This document shows, one piece after another, positions 15,051-38,085 of a stretch of 64,000 nt of DNA. The translations under genes and the position numbers were made by a program. Origin of the DNA: Berghia stephanieae. Lineage: Eukaryota > Mollusca > Gastropoda > Nudibranchia > Aeolidiidae. Below the pieces are notes generated by a model. The model was given only the letters and a program-made list of their open reading frames with translations, had not been told where the DNA came from and did not search any database. How positions within the stretch are numbered: the first letter of the stretch is position 1; every line of letters begins with the position of its first letter. The DNA is taken from the NCBI GenBank assembly GCA_034508935.3, contig CM067450.1:2710404-2774403 (forward strand), read 5' to 3'.

Positions 15051-16934
15051 ATGCCACCTCATCAAAACTCGATCAACAAACACAGACAATTACAACACAC
15101 GACCTCTGTCGACTACTACACACGAACTCTTTGTCAACACATGGCTGAGTTCACAACTTTCTTTTGACTTGCTGGATAAGTCAAACTTCATTAAAATTCA
15201 AGATCTCGCACACAGTTAATCTTGAATTTTTACAATTTCATCTACAATGAGACTCAACGTATACACAAGACAACCACAAATATCTACGAGGAGAATCGAC
15301 CCAGATGCCGGAGATGAATGGATTACAGCGACGTCACAAGACCAAGAAACAACCCAACAGGTTAAGCATACGTTTGCTACCTGTAGAGTCTTTTTTCGTC
15401 CCAATTCAAAAGACTCGAACAAATACAACACACTAATTGCAAAAGTTGGTCACTTTAGTAACAGCCCACAATCACATACTATGTTAGATTTTACTTATTT
15501 AGTTATTTACACTGTACTAAATATGAGTAAGTCGGACAGACTAATGACTGATTATTTACTAAACACTAAATATGTGATGTGAACAAGCCGGACAGACTAT
15601 TGTTTGATTATTTATTCAACGCTAAATATTTGAATGTGAAGACATTATTGTGATAATTCTAAGACATTTACAGAGGAAAAAGTTTTTAATTAATTAACAA
15701 TAAATAAAGTGAATTTATGACACTTGGGCTATGCAGTGACCACAACACACATAACAATGCAACACGTAGACTTGATGCAAACACCTCAACTCTTATAGTT
15801 GATATATTTTTTTCATGACATGAAAACTCATTCTAAATGGAGACAATGACTTAATTAACAATTACTGACAATTTTCACCGGATGAATCATTCTCAAGATG
15901 AACTGTTTACGGAGAAATTTGTTACCTCTGATGGATGACCATAAAGAACATTTTGACTTCAAACTACACCCTGATGATTTAAAAAGCTTAAAAATTGAAA
16001 CATCAACAATGAACAATGAATGATAATAACTTCAACTTGAATTTTAAAATGATGATAATGCTATTATTATGATTTATTTTTAAATATTTTTTATTACTAA
16101 TTGAAATATAATTCTTCGTATTTGAATCTAGATGTCTATAAAACATTATTTGTACCACATATTATAAGTTGGAATTAATGTAATAATGTTGTTTAAATGG
16201 AATCATACAATATAAGGGAATGTACAAGGTATTGGTTTTGATATGTCAGTAAATGAGTAGACATACATGGAAGCTGAGATTATCACCCATGTCGTATAGA
16301 GTTGAATTTGAGATTGAATAAGACAACGTGAGTATATCACAAATGGAAATTGAACCATTCTTTTTCAAGCAAGAATATGGATATATGATGAAATATGACG
16401 GGAATTAACACTTGTATTGCTATGAAGATGGAATTTAAGATGAAAAGATAATTTTTCTTTGAACTTTTAATTAATTGATATTTTACGGTCGATGTTGTAA
16501 TACCTTAAAAAGTATAATCGATATTTATATATCTAAATTTCAATCATCTTTGGTGTTGGTAAATTAAAATTTTAATCACTTTTAAATGATAGATACCTTA
16601 CTGTTGATGTTGTAATTTGAAAGAAAAAAAAATCTATAATCGATATATATATATCTATTTAGATGTTGTAATCAAATTTGATGTTTGTGAATTTATCAAT
16701 GTTGTAATACTATAAAACCTATAATTGATATATATGAATGTTGTAATCAACTTTGGTGTTTTTGAATTTAAAGTTTAAAGTTTTTAAATATTTAACTGGT
16801 ATAAGTATTATCATTTTAAACATTTATTTATTACATTTTAGTTGGACATTACATATATATTTAATCTCTCACTGTAATTTTTTTTTGAATTGAAATTGTT
16901 CTAAAGTCAATTTAAATTCTAAGAAAGGGGCGTA

Positions 16935-17774
16935 TGTAAGAGAGTTAGCTTATAGCAAGTGGGTTTAATGAGTTCACAGTACTTGTATATCAGTTAAACT
17001 TGGTCATTATATTGAGTAGTCTAGGACAGTTTTACGTTCCAAAGTTAAAGGATTGGTCATTATATTGAGTACTAGAAAATTATTTCTTTGATCGGTGTTA
17101 CTTGGTATTTGGGGATAAAAGCATTAAGTTATAGTTGGTATTCATCATTTAGGCGTACGATATTATTTGGGCGTAGCGTATTTGTTATTTGGGCGTACGG
17201 ATTATTTAGGCGTACGCCATTTGATTATTTAGGCGTAAAACTGACCTTTGGTGAAAGGAATTGTGGGACAGTTTACAATAGGATATAAAACAGTGTGTCT
17301 GATCAAACGGGGATCATTCTACCTTTTGATTCTGCATTCAACTTGACCATGAGCTGCACACATTAAACCTTTTGTGCTCACCATCATTTATTTGCTTTTA
17401 CGGACTTAGAAATATTCCACGTATATTGAAAATGGTTACTTAGGCAAAATTGACTTTACATGTGGACTGATTTTACGGATTTGGAATTTATGAAACTGAT
17501 TGAATTATGACCATGCTATTTGATTTGGATTTGGAATTTATCATGATTTGGATTTTGAATTTATCACAAACAAATAAAACTGTAAGAAATGAAACTTGGA
17601 ATCTGGACTTTTATTTGAATGTCTTGATATTGTGCATTCAATTATCATCACCGGCCCTTGAACTCTTTCGTCATTATTAACATCTACAACACAACGCAAA
17701 GGATAATACTACCATCTATCAAAAACACCACTATACGATCACAAGCCATTACATATGTGTGCAACTACCCCACA
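16935..17774 (+). repeat. 3' LTR of the 11.2-17.8 kb element
   Basis: 840 bp, nearly identical to the 5' LTR. It is followed by the target duplicate tatg at 17775-17778. Confidence 0.92.
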
Positions 17775-17778
17775 TATG

Positions 17779-18890
17779 TACTTGACTTGCACCTCTTTTA
17801 ATTTGTGTGCCATATAGACTGCATATAGCACATCACTGGTGAAAGATTAGGATCATATTCACCTCATTAAGTATTGTTTCTTGTTCAGTTTTCTCATTGA
17901 ACCAAAGGTATCAATACGTGCATTGCATTTCTTTAAATTATGTACCAGTGAGATACATTTCTCGCAAATTGAAATATTTAAATATGTCAGAATTTCTCAT
18001 TTATATTTATAGTCAATTGTTGATAACGTCTCGAGTCTTTTAATCCTCTCAGCACGGCTCTGTACTCTTTCACAACAAATTCGACATATTTCATTAGTAC
18101 TGGTGTGATGACCGTCTTCAGTGTGTCTCTCCATGACCTGAACAGAACTTAAATAAGTAAATTTAAGAAATATCTAAAATTTCCGCTTAAATTCAATGAA
18201 ATCAAATTAAATAAATGTCTCTTATCATCACTATCTAGTTTTATTATTGGGTTTCTAAAATATCATAAAATATTCTCCTCTTTGTTGGTAACAAAAATAA
18301 TTATTGAGATTCCTTTCCACACCCTCTATTGTTAAATCCCTGAATCTACATAATAAAGTATATATCATATGAAAGATAATTTTATCTACTTTTCTCTGAT
18401 CCCTCACCCTTGATGGTAAAAAGTGTTGGTTTGATATTTTGAATTTTTAAATATTTCTTAAACTTATAATTTTAATATTTATTTCATAAAAAACTTTGAT
18501 TATTCAAAAGAGCAAAACACAAACTTATCATTTAATGTTGTAAACAAAAATAATTGCGTCTTGTAGAGGAAAAGCTGGTCTTTATATCCATATATGTTTG
18601 AAAATTATGAAAAAGATGCTGCGTCCACAACGGGCTGAGAAAATTGAGTATTTTGATGAAATTTCTACTACTCTCTGCCTGAGAGAAATTCAAAGCGATG
18701 AGATTTACCTGCAGACATAATTTATTGCCAATGCACGCCGTCTTGACAGCTGTTATCACTGTGGTTGACGGTGGATTGTTTACATTACTTGACGGTAGCC
18801 AGTGAGGGAAGAAGTAACTAAACTGAAAGTTTGGGCCCTATTTAAACGGCTGTGTTTAGCTCATATATGAATTTAAAATATTCCGATAGC
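17779..18890. other. AT-rich interval, no gene recognised
   Basis: No convincing exon or known repeat. A minus-strand 75-codon frame at 18532-18759 has no recognisable domain and no supporting splice or promoter signal. Confidence 0.4.
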
Positions 18891-18892
18891 GA

Positions 18893-18985
18893 TGTGGATA
18901 GGCAGCTCAGTGGGTTAGGCCACCTTTCGTTTTACTCCTTTTAGCTGCACAGATTCGACCCAGTCGCGACCGCCCCCCCCCCCCC
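18893..18985 (+). repeat. tRNA-like SINE head ending in a C-run
   Basis: An A-box-like ggcagctcagtgggttaggc and a B-box-like agattcgaccc are spaced as in a tRNA-derived promoter, followed by a run of about 18 C. Only one copy is seen, so this could be a solitary tRNA relic. Confidence 0.4.
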
Positions 18986-19194
18986 CCCTGCCCTCACACA
19001 CACACATTTTAAAAAAAATTTTTTAACTTTTTATTTCTTTCTTCCCAATTGATTTTCATTGTTTTCACTTTTGTTCCGAGTTCCGAGCAAGAGTTTTTTT
19101 TTAATCAGTTGAATTTTTTATTTCTCCGATAATATTATTTCATTATTTAATTTGCTCTAGATCTATTATTGTTTTTTTTTTGTTTTGGTCAAAT

Positions 19195-19490
<296 letters not shown>

Positions 19491-19806
19491 TATTCCCTGC
19501 TCCGAGGGAAATCTCTCTTTTTCTTTGTTTTTTTATATTTTGACCTAAACCTTAGAGTTTTTTGTTTGCTAAACCTTTATGTAAATGTTCCGTTTCTGAG
19601 CATGAATTTCTTAAATTGTTTTTATATTTAAAACAATTATTGTTTTTTATTTTTAAAACAATTATTGTTTTTTTTTTCTCCTCTATCTGACCATTTGGTC
19701 GCTCTCTGAATATTTCTATTTGTTTGCTTTTTAATTATTTATTCTTTTTAGACACTATTTGAGATCGGAGTGGGGACGAATATATTTGCTAGAAACTAGA
19801 AAAAAC

Positions 19807-19840
<34 letters not shown>

Positions 19841-19914
19841 GAGGATGGATGGGACATTTATCCCTTTCAACGTTCTGTAAAAAGAAGACGGAATTTTAAA
19901 AAAAAAATAAAAAA

Positions 19915-19998
19915 TGTGGCGTTACCAGGATTCGAACCCACAACGTCGATTATGGTCAAACTTCCAGGGCAGACGACTAAACCATTCGGCCATGACAC
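19915..19998 (-). pseudogene. tRNA-like sequence (serine/leucine-type pseudo-tRNA or SINE head)
   Basis: On the minus strand the sequence begins GGTGTCATGGCCGAATGG (an A-box-like D arm) and contains GGGTTCGAATCCTGG (a B box). The first seven bases pair with TAACGCC near the 3' end at six of seven positions. The T stem is weak and the anticodon arm does not fold cleanly. It is best read as a decayed tRNA or SINE head and not as a working tRNA gene. Confidence 0.45.
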
Positions 19999-20170
19999 CC
20001 ACTTCGAAGTCTACGCATATTGTGTATATGTAGTAACAACTGATTTTAATGTTGGTTAATTTTATGTTTTTATAGATATTTTATTAACTATCCTTATTTC
20101 TATGTGCATCTGGAAACATTCCATATTCTGGAATGTGGATAATTGTTTAAAAGAGCGGAGTTTCAAATAT

Positions 20171-20261
20171 GCGTCTGGGGATAATGAAAATTCGTTATCC
20201 CCAGACACCTGTCTGGGGATAACAAATTTTTATTATCCCCAGACAGGTGTCTGGGGATAAT
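20171..20261. repeat. Cluster of short perfect palindromes, copy B
   Basis: One half-site gcgtctggggataat, then TTATCCCCAGACACCTGTCT and its CAGGTG partner palindrome, with spacers gaaaattcg and caaatttttatt. It resembles the reverse complement of the cluster at 9730-9844. Confidence 0.9.
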
Positions 20262-20476
20262 CACAGCGTTTTTTTTTTAAAGCCCCCCCCCCCCCCCCCT
20301 ACAAAAAAAAAATTACTGAAAGGTAGCTATTACATTCTCAGATTACTGGTAACGAAGCATGGCGCCAGCTGGTAGAAATAAATAGAGAAATAATAGTAGA
20401 ACTATAAAACTGACAGAGTTCGGTTATGGTAGTCATTTAGTTAAATTTGATTATACTTCAATTGTTTGTCGATTAC

Positions 20477-30389
<9,913 letters not shown>

Positions 30390-30497
30390 CCAAACCAAGC
30401 CTTCAGCAATTTGGGTGTCCAGTGTATATAGTAACTGTCAATGAAAATGGAGCTGCTTGAAGCTCGATTTAATAAATTACAATAAGAAATGAAATGG

Positions 30498-30722
30498 AAG
30501 CTTTGATTTATTCAACAAAGACAGATGATGTGGAGATTTCAGGTTTCCCCTTTATTTGTAAGACACGATAAATGAAACCTTAAGGACGAATGAGAAATAT
30601 GAGAACAATGCTCTTCTCACATCTCATTCATCCTTTGTGTTTCATTCATTGTGTTTTGGTGATAAGGGGGAAACTTGAAATGTCCACATGATCTGTCTTC
30701 GTTGAATAAATTAAAGCTTACA
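30498..30722. repeat. Long palindrome, family copy 1
   Basis: Left arm aagctttgatttattcaac, caaagacagatgatgtggag, tttcccctttatttgtaag, aaacc; right arm in reverse order tgtttcattcattgtg, tgataagggggaaacttga, atgtccacatgatctgtctt, gaataaattaaagctt. The arms are about 100 bp. It lies just after the SURF1 polyadenylation signal. Confidence 0.8.
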
Positions 30723-31347
30723 TTTCATTTCTTTTTGTTATTTATAACTGTTATTGTCATGAATGGAAGATTGTTATCATTTTACCTCAACTTACCTGAC
30801 AAGATTTTATAAATCATGTTTTGTTTTTGTTTTTATGTTTTTGTATATATTTTTTTTTTCTATTTATGTCATTCTAAAATATCAGAAGCACATTCACAAA
30901 GGCAGGTCATAATTTCTCCGTAATCCGTTTACTGCAAAGCTCTCACCCTTTGCGATGTTGCTCAATACTCCTAGCAAAAATGTGTTCTGTTTAATTTGTT
31001 TGAACTGAGCGTGTATGCTATCTCGTTCAAACCTATACTGGAAGATCTGGTCTACTTCTTTTCTTGATACACGCATTGTGGGCCTGGTGGTAAAATGTTT
31101 GTTCTCAATCTCAAATGTTCTGGAATATCTAGTTTTAATTAAATCAACCAAAAAATATGCATGATGATTGGATGTCGTATCTTCAAAAACGTCTTGGACA
31201 TAACCACTTCTGCTAGGATAGATTTGTCTGGCTAATGTTGCAATTTGATTCTTGTCTCTAGGGTTTTTAATAATCACTAATTATTGCAATTCGGACTTAT
31301 AGTTCTATGCTCTTTGTTTTTACTAAACAAGTTTTGAACAATGAAAA

Positions 31348-31408
31348 AAACGCTTGTAAAGCCCTTTGAGTATATTTAGTGGATATTGCGCTATATAAAG
31401 CTCAATTA
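31348..31408 (+). repeat. tRNA-derived SINE, family 1 (tail fragment)
   Basis: ttgtaaagccctttgagtat, atttagtggatattgcgcta and an A-run. Confidence 0.6.
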
Positions 31409-31679
31409 AAAAAAAAAAAAAATTTTTGTGTTTCTGTGATGACAGCCTTTAATAAAGAGATTGGTAACCTTTTGATCAACTTCAGCCGTTTGGTCATCAA
31501 TAATAATCAACGATTTGGTGTCTGGATTATCATTACAATCAGGCGAACCTTCAATCAGTTCCACATTCTTTTTTAAGATAAGATATACTTTATTCATCAA
31601 AAAAAAATGGAAATTCGTTTACAGACGTGGCATGCATGAAAATGTATAAACACAAAGTTGAGAGTCTATGGCGACAATG

Positions 31680-31787
<108 letters not shown>

Positions 31788-32699
31788 AATGCACAAAAAT
31801 GTAAAAATATACAACCAAGAACCAATAGGAACACTTTATATATTAATTTGATAAATTGAGATAGGCCATACCTCTGGCTTTTAGTCCAAACTTGTGTGTG
31901 TATATTTAAAAGATAGTATTTAATTTAAATCACAGTTGCGTGTTAAAAATTCAAACACCATGCGGCAAAAATGAATTAAGGTGATGTGTTGTCTTTGGGT
32001 CCATAGATATATAAGCGACGCACGGCGAATAAAACTAACTTAATTTTTGACTCTTTAGTTTTTGCTTTGATCTTGCTGTATCCCCCGTGCCACCCACTGT
32101 GCATCTTCCACTGTCGCCCATTCCACTCCCCTGATCACAGGCAAATCACTGATAACAGGGAACTTCACCTGTCACAAGTGATTAATTACCTGCACCTTCA
32201 TCAGTTGAAACAAGGGGAGGTAATCGAGGTCCGAAAACAAGGGTGATATTGTCAAAAAATTCATAAGAAATGCACTCCTTACATCATTTAATACTGGAAA
32301 CCTATGTGTCACACACTATTTCTTCTTATTTTTTTTTAATATTTTAAATTTCTGTCGTAATTATATATATTTTTGTGAAGTGCCAATTGGATTATAAGGC
32401 AGATAAGAATATTTCAAATTAATGAGTGAAATTGTTCTGTCCACCGTATATCATTGATTAAAATATTTTTAAAACATGTTTTGTCACCATGAGGGTCATA
32501 TTTTCTTACACCCTAAAATAATTCAATAAATTTGCAATTAGTATGTCCAAGAAGTACGCTTAATTCACACGAAATAAAAAAGTTATGATTATTTAAAATC
32601 TGGGCAATCCGTTGTGTGAAATAACATTATTATTTTTGGTTGAGTGATTTTATTTTTTTATATTAATTTTATTTGTGGTACTGAAATAATTTTTTTTGT

Positions 32700-33437
32700 A
32701 CTTCAGACAAGGATGGAACATTCTCTTGAAACTCATATAACAAAACTAAATAATCTATGTAGACTTTGTGGCAAAAGATGTTTGAAAAGAGGAGGTGGGA
32801 GAAGCAATTTAAAAAGATAAAGAAAAAATTGCATGACATGAAAGAATGTAAAGAAAGTATCATCGGATCAGTTAGAAAAACAATACAACATGTTTTAGAT
32901 CAGAATAAAATTGTCAGACAAGCATTTCACGGTGGCCACTTCATTGCCAATCACTGCCACAAATACATAAAGAAAGTAATTTACAGACACCTTACAAAGA
33001 CAGCTATACATGCAGTTAGTACAAACACCCAAAGAGACACCCTAATCACGAAAATAATTCAACTTGAGATCAAATATAATACTTTAAATGACAGCTACAG
33101 CGATGTACATAAATTAGTATCCCATGCAAATCCCATGTCATCAGAAGAAATTAAAAGAGCAGAGGAAGCCGTCGCAAGGTATTTGCAGAATTACAGAGAA
33201 GCATTCCCTCACTCAATTACCCCCAAATTACATATATTGGAAATGCACTACATTTACTGGTTGAAGCGATATAAGATAGGTTTAGGATTCCATGGAGAGC
33301 AAGGTGGTCAACTGCTCCATTCTAGCATAGGGAAGATTGAAAAAAGAGCAGGAGGACTTCGAAGTGAAAAAGCAAAATTGTCTTTCACAATGGAAATATC
33401 ATTGCTTCAAGTTGAACCAGACGTCAGTACTTCATAA
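32700..33437 (+). CDS. Transposon-type gene with HGGHF...GEQGG motifs (function unknown)
   Basis: An open frame of 223 codons (32766-33437) ends at TAA. Visible motifs are QAFHGGHFIANHCHKYI (about residues 52-68), a helical middle, and PKLHILEMHYIYWLKRYKIG followed by GFHGEQGG near residue 190. Proteins with this pattern occur in many copies in cnidarian and mollusc genomes and look mobile-element-borne; the enzyme class is not known to me. A zinc-knuckle-like LNNLCRLCGKRC lies just upstream in another frame (about 32745-32780), so the native product probably began earlier and this copy is truncated or frame-shifted. It sits among Polinton remnants on the opposite strand and need not belong to them. 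Confidence 0.55.
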
Positions 33438-34320
33438 AGGCCCTAATAATAATCCTAAATATTAGAATGATATCTCTCCTTTCTGGTTGGTGTTGAAAAT
33501 AGATGAGAAACTATTGTTAAACTTGTTTATTTGTTTTCATAATGGTGTTGCATGCATTGTGATTAGACATGAAACTTTGTTAGTTGTGATGTGTGACAAT
33601 AGAAGAGAGGGTGATAGAAATATTTCTAAGTAAATTTATTACTGACAATGTGATCGGGAACGCGACAGACCATAGGATTTATATTATTAATTAATGAAAT
33701 ATGTCATCAAGTGAATCTTATTCATAAGGAATGATTGGATATCAGTTTTATAAGACACACACTAACACGTACCTTCCAGTCATCACTGTGACTGGCTAAT
33801 TTGTGGACAGGATACTGGTGGATTTGATAAGGAGTTACCACAATATCAAGACCTCTCACAGGACTGCCAGGTCTGAACAGGCCATAAAACTTACATACAC
33901 TTTTTCCTCATTCTCTTCTGCTTCTGATTATCCCAAAATTATTTGCCTGTACGGTGACTTATGCTATTTATTCACATGTTTCTTACCAATTATAGTTATG
34001 ATCTTGCATTGAATTATAGTACAACTCATGGAGAGTGGCGTTGTAAAACCATTCGGTTCATAGCCATACAAATGGTATGACAATATTCTTTACATTATGA
34101 AGAACAAGAATATATGAATAAGAAAAAGTTACGTCAACGGATTATTGAGCAACGATTATTTGAAAATATCAATAAAATGCAGAATCGGAGAGAAAAAATA
34201 CAGGTAGCGAAAATGCCGATGCCGGTAGCATGATGAGTCATCGACCTGTCACAACTTGATTAATTACCCTCCCACCGGTGGAGCGCTGGCTCAAACTAAA
34301 AGTTCGAGTTTTAGTCGCCG
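33438..34320. other. No gene recognised
   Basis: AT-rich flank of the transposon-type gene. gtcgccgtggacggctcctc at 34315 starts the segment duplicated at 36018. Confidence 0.35.
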
Positions 34321-34329
34321 TGGACGGCT

Positions 34330-34740
34330 CCTCATGGAGAACTTAATATATTTGTGAAGGGGGTGATCGTCATCCTTCGTAACTTTCTCCATTTTACTTA
34401 GACAAAATCTCTTGAACAGCTCTTCCACATTAGGAAGTGTATTGTAACCAGCCTGCCATAAAACCATTTTATTTCATCAGTTTTAGGCACCATCATATCA
34501 TCTATATATTGTAAGAAGTTTTTGACAAAATATGTCTTTCCAGACATCGTAGGTCCAGCTACAATCTAGGTAAAAGGGTTTTTCATTTTCCAATGTGGGT
34601 TCATGAAGACAAATGTTTGGTGTTTTTATAGGTTGACAAATATAAAGTAAATAGCAAGCAGACAGGAATATGGGCCATTTCTGTTTCAAGAGGCACCGTT
34701 AGCTTAGACTCCACGTTTTGGATAAAAATAGCTCAATCCA
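34330..34740 (-). pseudogene. Polinton packaging ATPase fragment, copy 1
   Basis: Minus-strand fragment with PFYLDCSWTYDVWKDIFCQK, matching the region around the nucleotide-binding site of Polinton FtsK-like packaging ATPases. It is broken. A near-identical copy is at 36000-36440. Confidence 0.65.
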
Positions 34741-35999
34741 GACATCTCTTACTCATAAGTATAAATCTTATTAGCATTCATTACAAAACCTTTTGTTCTT
34801 TCCACTTCCATCTTTTTCGTACTGAGCACATTCAACTAGCATTGGTCTGCACTTTATTCAGCTCTTTGCAGCTTACTTCATCATCAGACCTAAAACAATA
34901 AAACGTCTTTCTACAAAGCCCAACAATTCCTACACCTTCCCATTACAGTATTAAAAAGGCCTTGTTTTCTTCTGTCAAATGTTTTTCTTTTTATAAGAGC
35001 ACTGTCCTTGTATCCAATGGTTATTTTGTAACTTTGTTTCAACAAATACTTGTTTATGATGCTCACAGGATTCTGCTGGAAGCCACTTGTCCCATACTTG
35101 ATAAAACACTCTCCTTTTCTCCAGCCTCACAACCTCCACAAGGCTTTTTCCAGACAGGCTAAATAAACAGAATCTGTGTCCATCTCAGCGTATTCAAAAT
35201 CCCTTTGATCGACAAAATAATCGATAGAATCATAATAAAATTGTAACATACCTATCTTAGCGTATTGATAGACGAAATATCCAATGTGTAATGGTAGGTT
35301 CATCTTTATTGTTTTCTTTCTCAATTCAATTTCATTCAGTGATTCAGAGAGCCAATTAAGGCATCTGAACTGGGGTTCATTGACAAGATGAGTGGCTTTG
35401 TAATCTCCCTGGACAAATTTAACGTTACATTGTTTTTCTTTATTTGTGACAGTTTTGTCGTATGGGGAGTTTCCAAGAAGTCACATGGTATCTGCAATAA
35501 TTGCCTGTTCAGGATCAGAGCCCCTATTTCTTCTAGCTTGAGAAATATTTTCTCCAAATTTTTAACACAAGAATTTGGTGATGTTCAATTACTGAATTGC
35601 TTGATACATTTTGGTAACAACGAGTCCATGCTGTAGAATGGAGCAATGGCGTTGCCAGTAATATATAATTTCCAAAGTAGCCACCGATGCGCATCTTTCT
35701 TGACTGTTTCAGATGCCCGATTTCCTCAGTGTATTCACTGTCACACATTTGCTCGCCAATGTCTTGACGGGAAACCTCAGTATTTTAAAAAATGGTTTTG
35801 TAAATTTTTAGGAACTTCAATATCACACTCTATTATTCCAAACAAACTTCCATATTCAACTTTCTTTAATATTGTACTTTCTTGTATGGATCTCTAAGAG
35901 TTGATAGCGGGACCGACAAAGTTGTGTCTGAAATCAAGCATGTTAAAAATTCAAACACCATGCGGCAAAAATAAATTAAGGTGATGTGTTGTCTTTGGG

Positions 36000-36440
36000 T
36001 TCATAGATATATAAGCGACGGCTCCTCATGGAGAACTTAATATATTTGTGAAGGGGGTGATCGTCGTCCTTCGTAACTTTCTCCATTTTACTTAGACAAA
36101 ATCTCTTGAACAGTTCTTCCACATTAGGAAGTGTATTGTAACCATCCCGCCATAAAACCATTTTATTTCATCAGTTTTAGGCACCATCATATCATCTATA
36201 TATTGTAAGAAGTTTTTGACAAAATATATCTTTCCAGACATCGTAGGTCCAGCTACAATCTAGGTAAAAGGGTTTTTCATTTTCCAATGTGGGTTCATGA
36301 AGACAAATGTTTGGTGTTTTTATAGGTTGACAAATATAAAGTAAATAGCAAGCAGACAGGAATATGGGCCATTTCTGTTTCAAGAGGCACCGTTAGCTTA
36401 GACTCCACGTTTTGGATAAAAATAGCTCAATCCAGACATC
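36000..36440 (-). pseudogene. Polinton packaging ATPase fragment, copy 2
   Basis: Near-identical to 34320-34740 over about 400 bases, with separate flanks. It indicates duplication of a Polinton segment after insertion, or a second nested copy. Confidence 0.7.
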
Positions 36441-37921
36441 TCTTACTTTTGACATGCTTTTTTCAGAGCCTCCCACCCACATTCCCATATTTCTTTAACT
36501 TTGTATCCAAAGGTTTTAATAGAGTCGGATATTGTTGCTGTTTCCTCAACTCCCTCATTGACTTTCTCCTGACCTCATTGACGAGCTTTCCATGATTAAG
36601 GTGACAATTTTAAACAAGCCAGTTGCAGCCATAAAATTTATAAAAAGTTCTTTCGTGGATGCACACTCTAGCCACTCTAAGATAAGATATACTTTTCTTT
36701 GTCCATCCTTCCATGGAAATCATGATTCTGTATCACAACACAATCCGGTAATATGTAAAGAATTATGAAATATAAAGAAATTAAATAGAAATTGGCAAAG
36801 AATATTAAAAGTCTTAAAAAGTACAGTGGAACAACAAGCGGATATCTTATGGTGACTCATGTCTAATGACTCTAGAGCCAATCGACCATAAAGATGTGAA
36901 ACTCCTGTTTTGCGGGTGGTTGGATGGGAGCATCACCCTTGAATCATATACCTATGATGTTCGCATGGGTGTACGATCCGATAGTGATGTTGTTTCTTCT
37001 TCTCTTTACTAGTCTATCCTGCTTCTTTGGTTTGTGATTGTATTTTTGACAGGGGATTTTTTTTTTTCTGTAAATCTTCTGCCTGTTTGTTCTTGGTTAT
37101 TTATAATTTAGCTTATGATATCTTTAGGTTATGATTTTGATTTACATTTGTACTATTTTTGTGAGATTGCTTGTTTTTTTGTTTCAGCGGTCTCTCATAT
37201 AACCTCAATTGTGTTGGAAGAGACCTAAAGCAACAAACAAACAAACAAACAAACAAAAACTCCTGTTTTAAAGTCCAATGCTTGACATCCATGTCCTTTC
37301 ATCAGACAGTGTAGGTAACAATGCATTAGCATCAACCCTAAACATCCCACCATAAACTTTTGCTTCATCTCCAAATGTTTCTTTTTGGATAAGAGTTTTC
37401 TGTATTTCATGATATCGAATATATATCGAGGATGACTTACTTACAATACTTTTCTTGATGAGATTGTGCAGATCGGTATGTTTTTTTTGTGTGTGTTGTT
37501 TTTTTTGTCAAACAGAGTAAGATATATATCCAGAAGTAAATTCTTGAACAAAATATATGCATTGTTAGACCAGGTACACTTATTCTGTCTTTAAGCATGT
37601 CAATACGTCGAGCTCGGTAAAATTCAGCCATCTTGTCAATTTCTTCAATAAACGGTTTGACGTCTCGTTTATTATACCACATTAGATATGAAATGTGCTC
37701 ATATTGTTTGTTCTCCACACTGTCTTACATTCATTTTTCTATCGTAATATTGGCCCCTTTTAATCTGCTATAAAAGGCATCATGTGGAGGAAGTGCTAGC
37801 TCATCTAATCTGGCAAGATTTTCCATCCATTCATATGGAAACCATCCTTTCACTTGCTTACATTTGTAAGCTTTTAAACATTTGTCATAGCTCACTTCAG
37901 TGGCTAGGTAATTACATATGT

Positions 37922-38085
37922 CGAAAAATGATAAATATTCTGTTTTAAGACACATAAGATTATTACATTTCTTAACGATCATTTTTATACAATCATTTTC
38001 ATTTTGAAAAATGATAAATATTCTGTTTTAAGACACATAAAATTATTACATTTCTTAACGATCATTTTTATACAATCCTTTTCAT
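37922..38085. repeat. Tandem duplication of about 80 bp
   Basis: gaaaaatgataaatattctg, ttttaagacacataa and cattttcttaacgatc-type words occur twice in a row (about 37922-37998 and 38007-38085) with one or two differences. It lies within the Polinton remnant. Confidence 0.85.

Larger units (their letters stand above)
12026..16934 (+). other. Non-coding interior of the LTR element
   Basis: No protein domain is recognisable over 4.9 kb. It contains an (AAT)n tract at 12446-12530, a threefold tandem repeat of about 52 bp at 14905-15050, and AT-rich stretches with the recurring words atcgatatatatatatct and atgttgtaatcaa at 16490-16760. The words ggtgtcgtgactcaggat and ggagccgtgataccaggat repeat just inside the 5' LTR. 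Confidence 0.7.
11186..17774 (+). mobile_element. Young non-coding LTR retrotransposon (LARD-like), whole by structure
   Basis: A 6.6-kb LTR element. The 5' LTR is 11186-12025 and the 3' LTR is 16935-17774, both 840 bp, both starting TGTAAGAGAG and ending CCCCACA. A 4-bp target duplication tatg is at 11182-11185 and 17775-17778. Fourteen bases after the 5' LTR is a primer-binding-site-like TGGTGTCGTGACTCAGGATT, complementary to a plausible tRNA 3' end; a purine tract aagaaaggggcg precedes the 3' LTR. By eye the LTRs differ at about one position, so insertion was recent. The 4.9-kb interior shows no gag or pol similarity, so the copy would depend on proteins made elsewhere. Family (Gypsy, BEL or other) cannot be assigned without pol. 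Orientation is inferred from PBS and PPT. Confidence 0.9.

Noticed and set aside
19915-19998. Functional tRNA gene
   Set aside because: Acceptor pairing is good but the T stem and anticodon arm do not fold properly; treated as tRNA-like relic.
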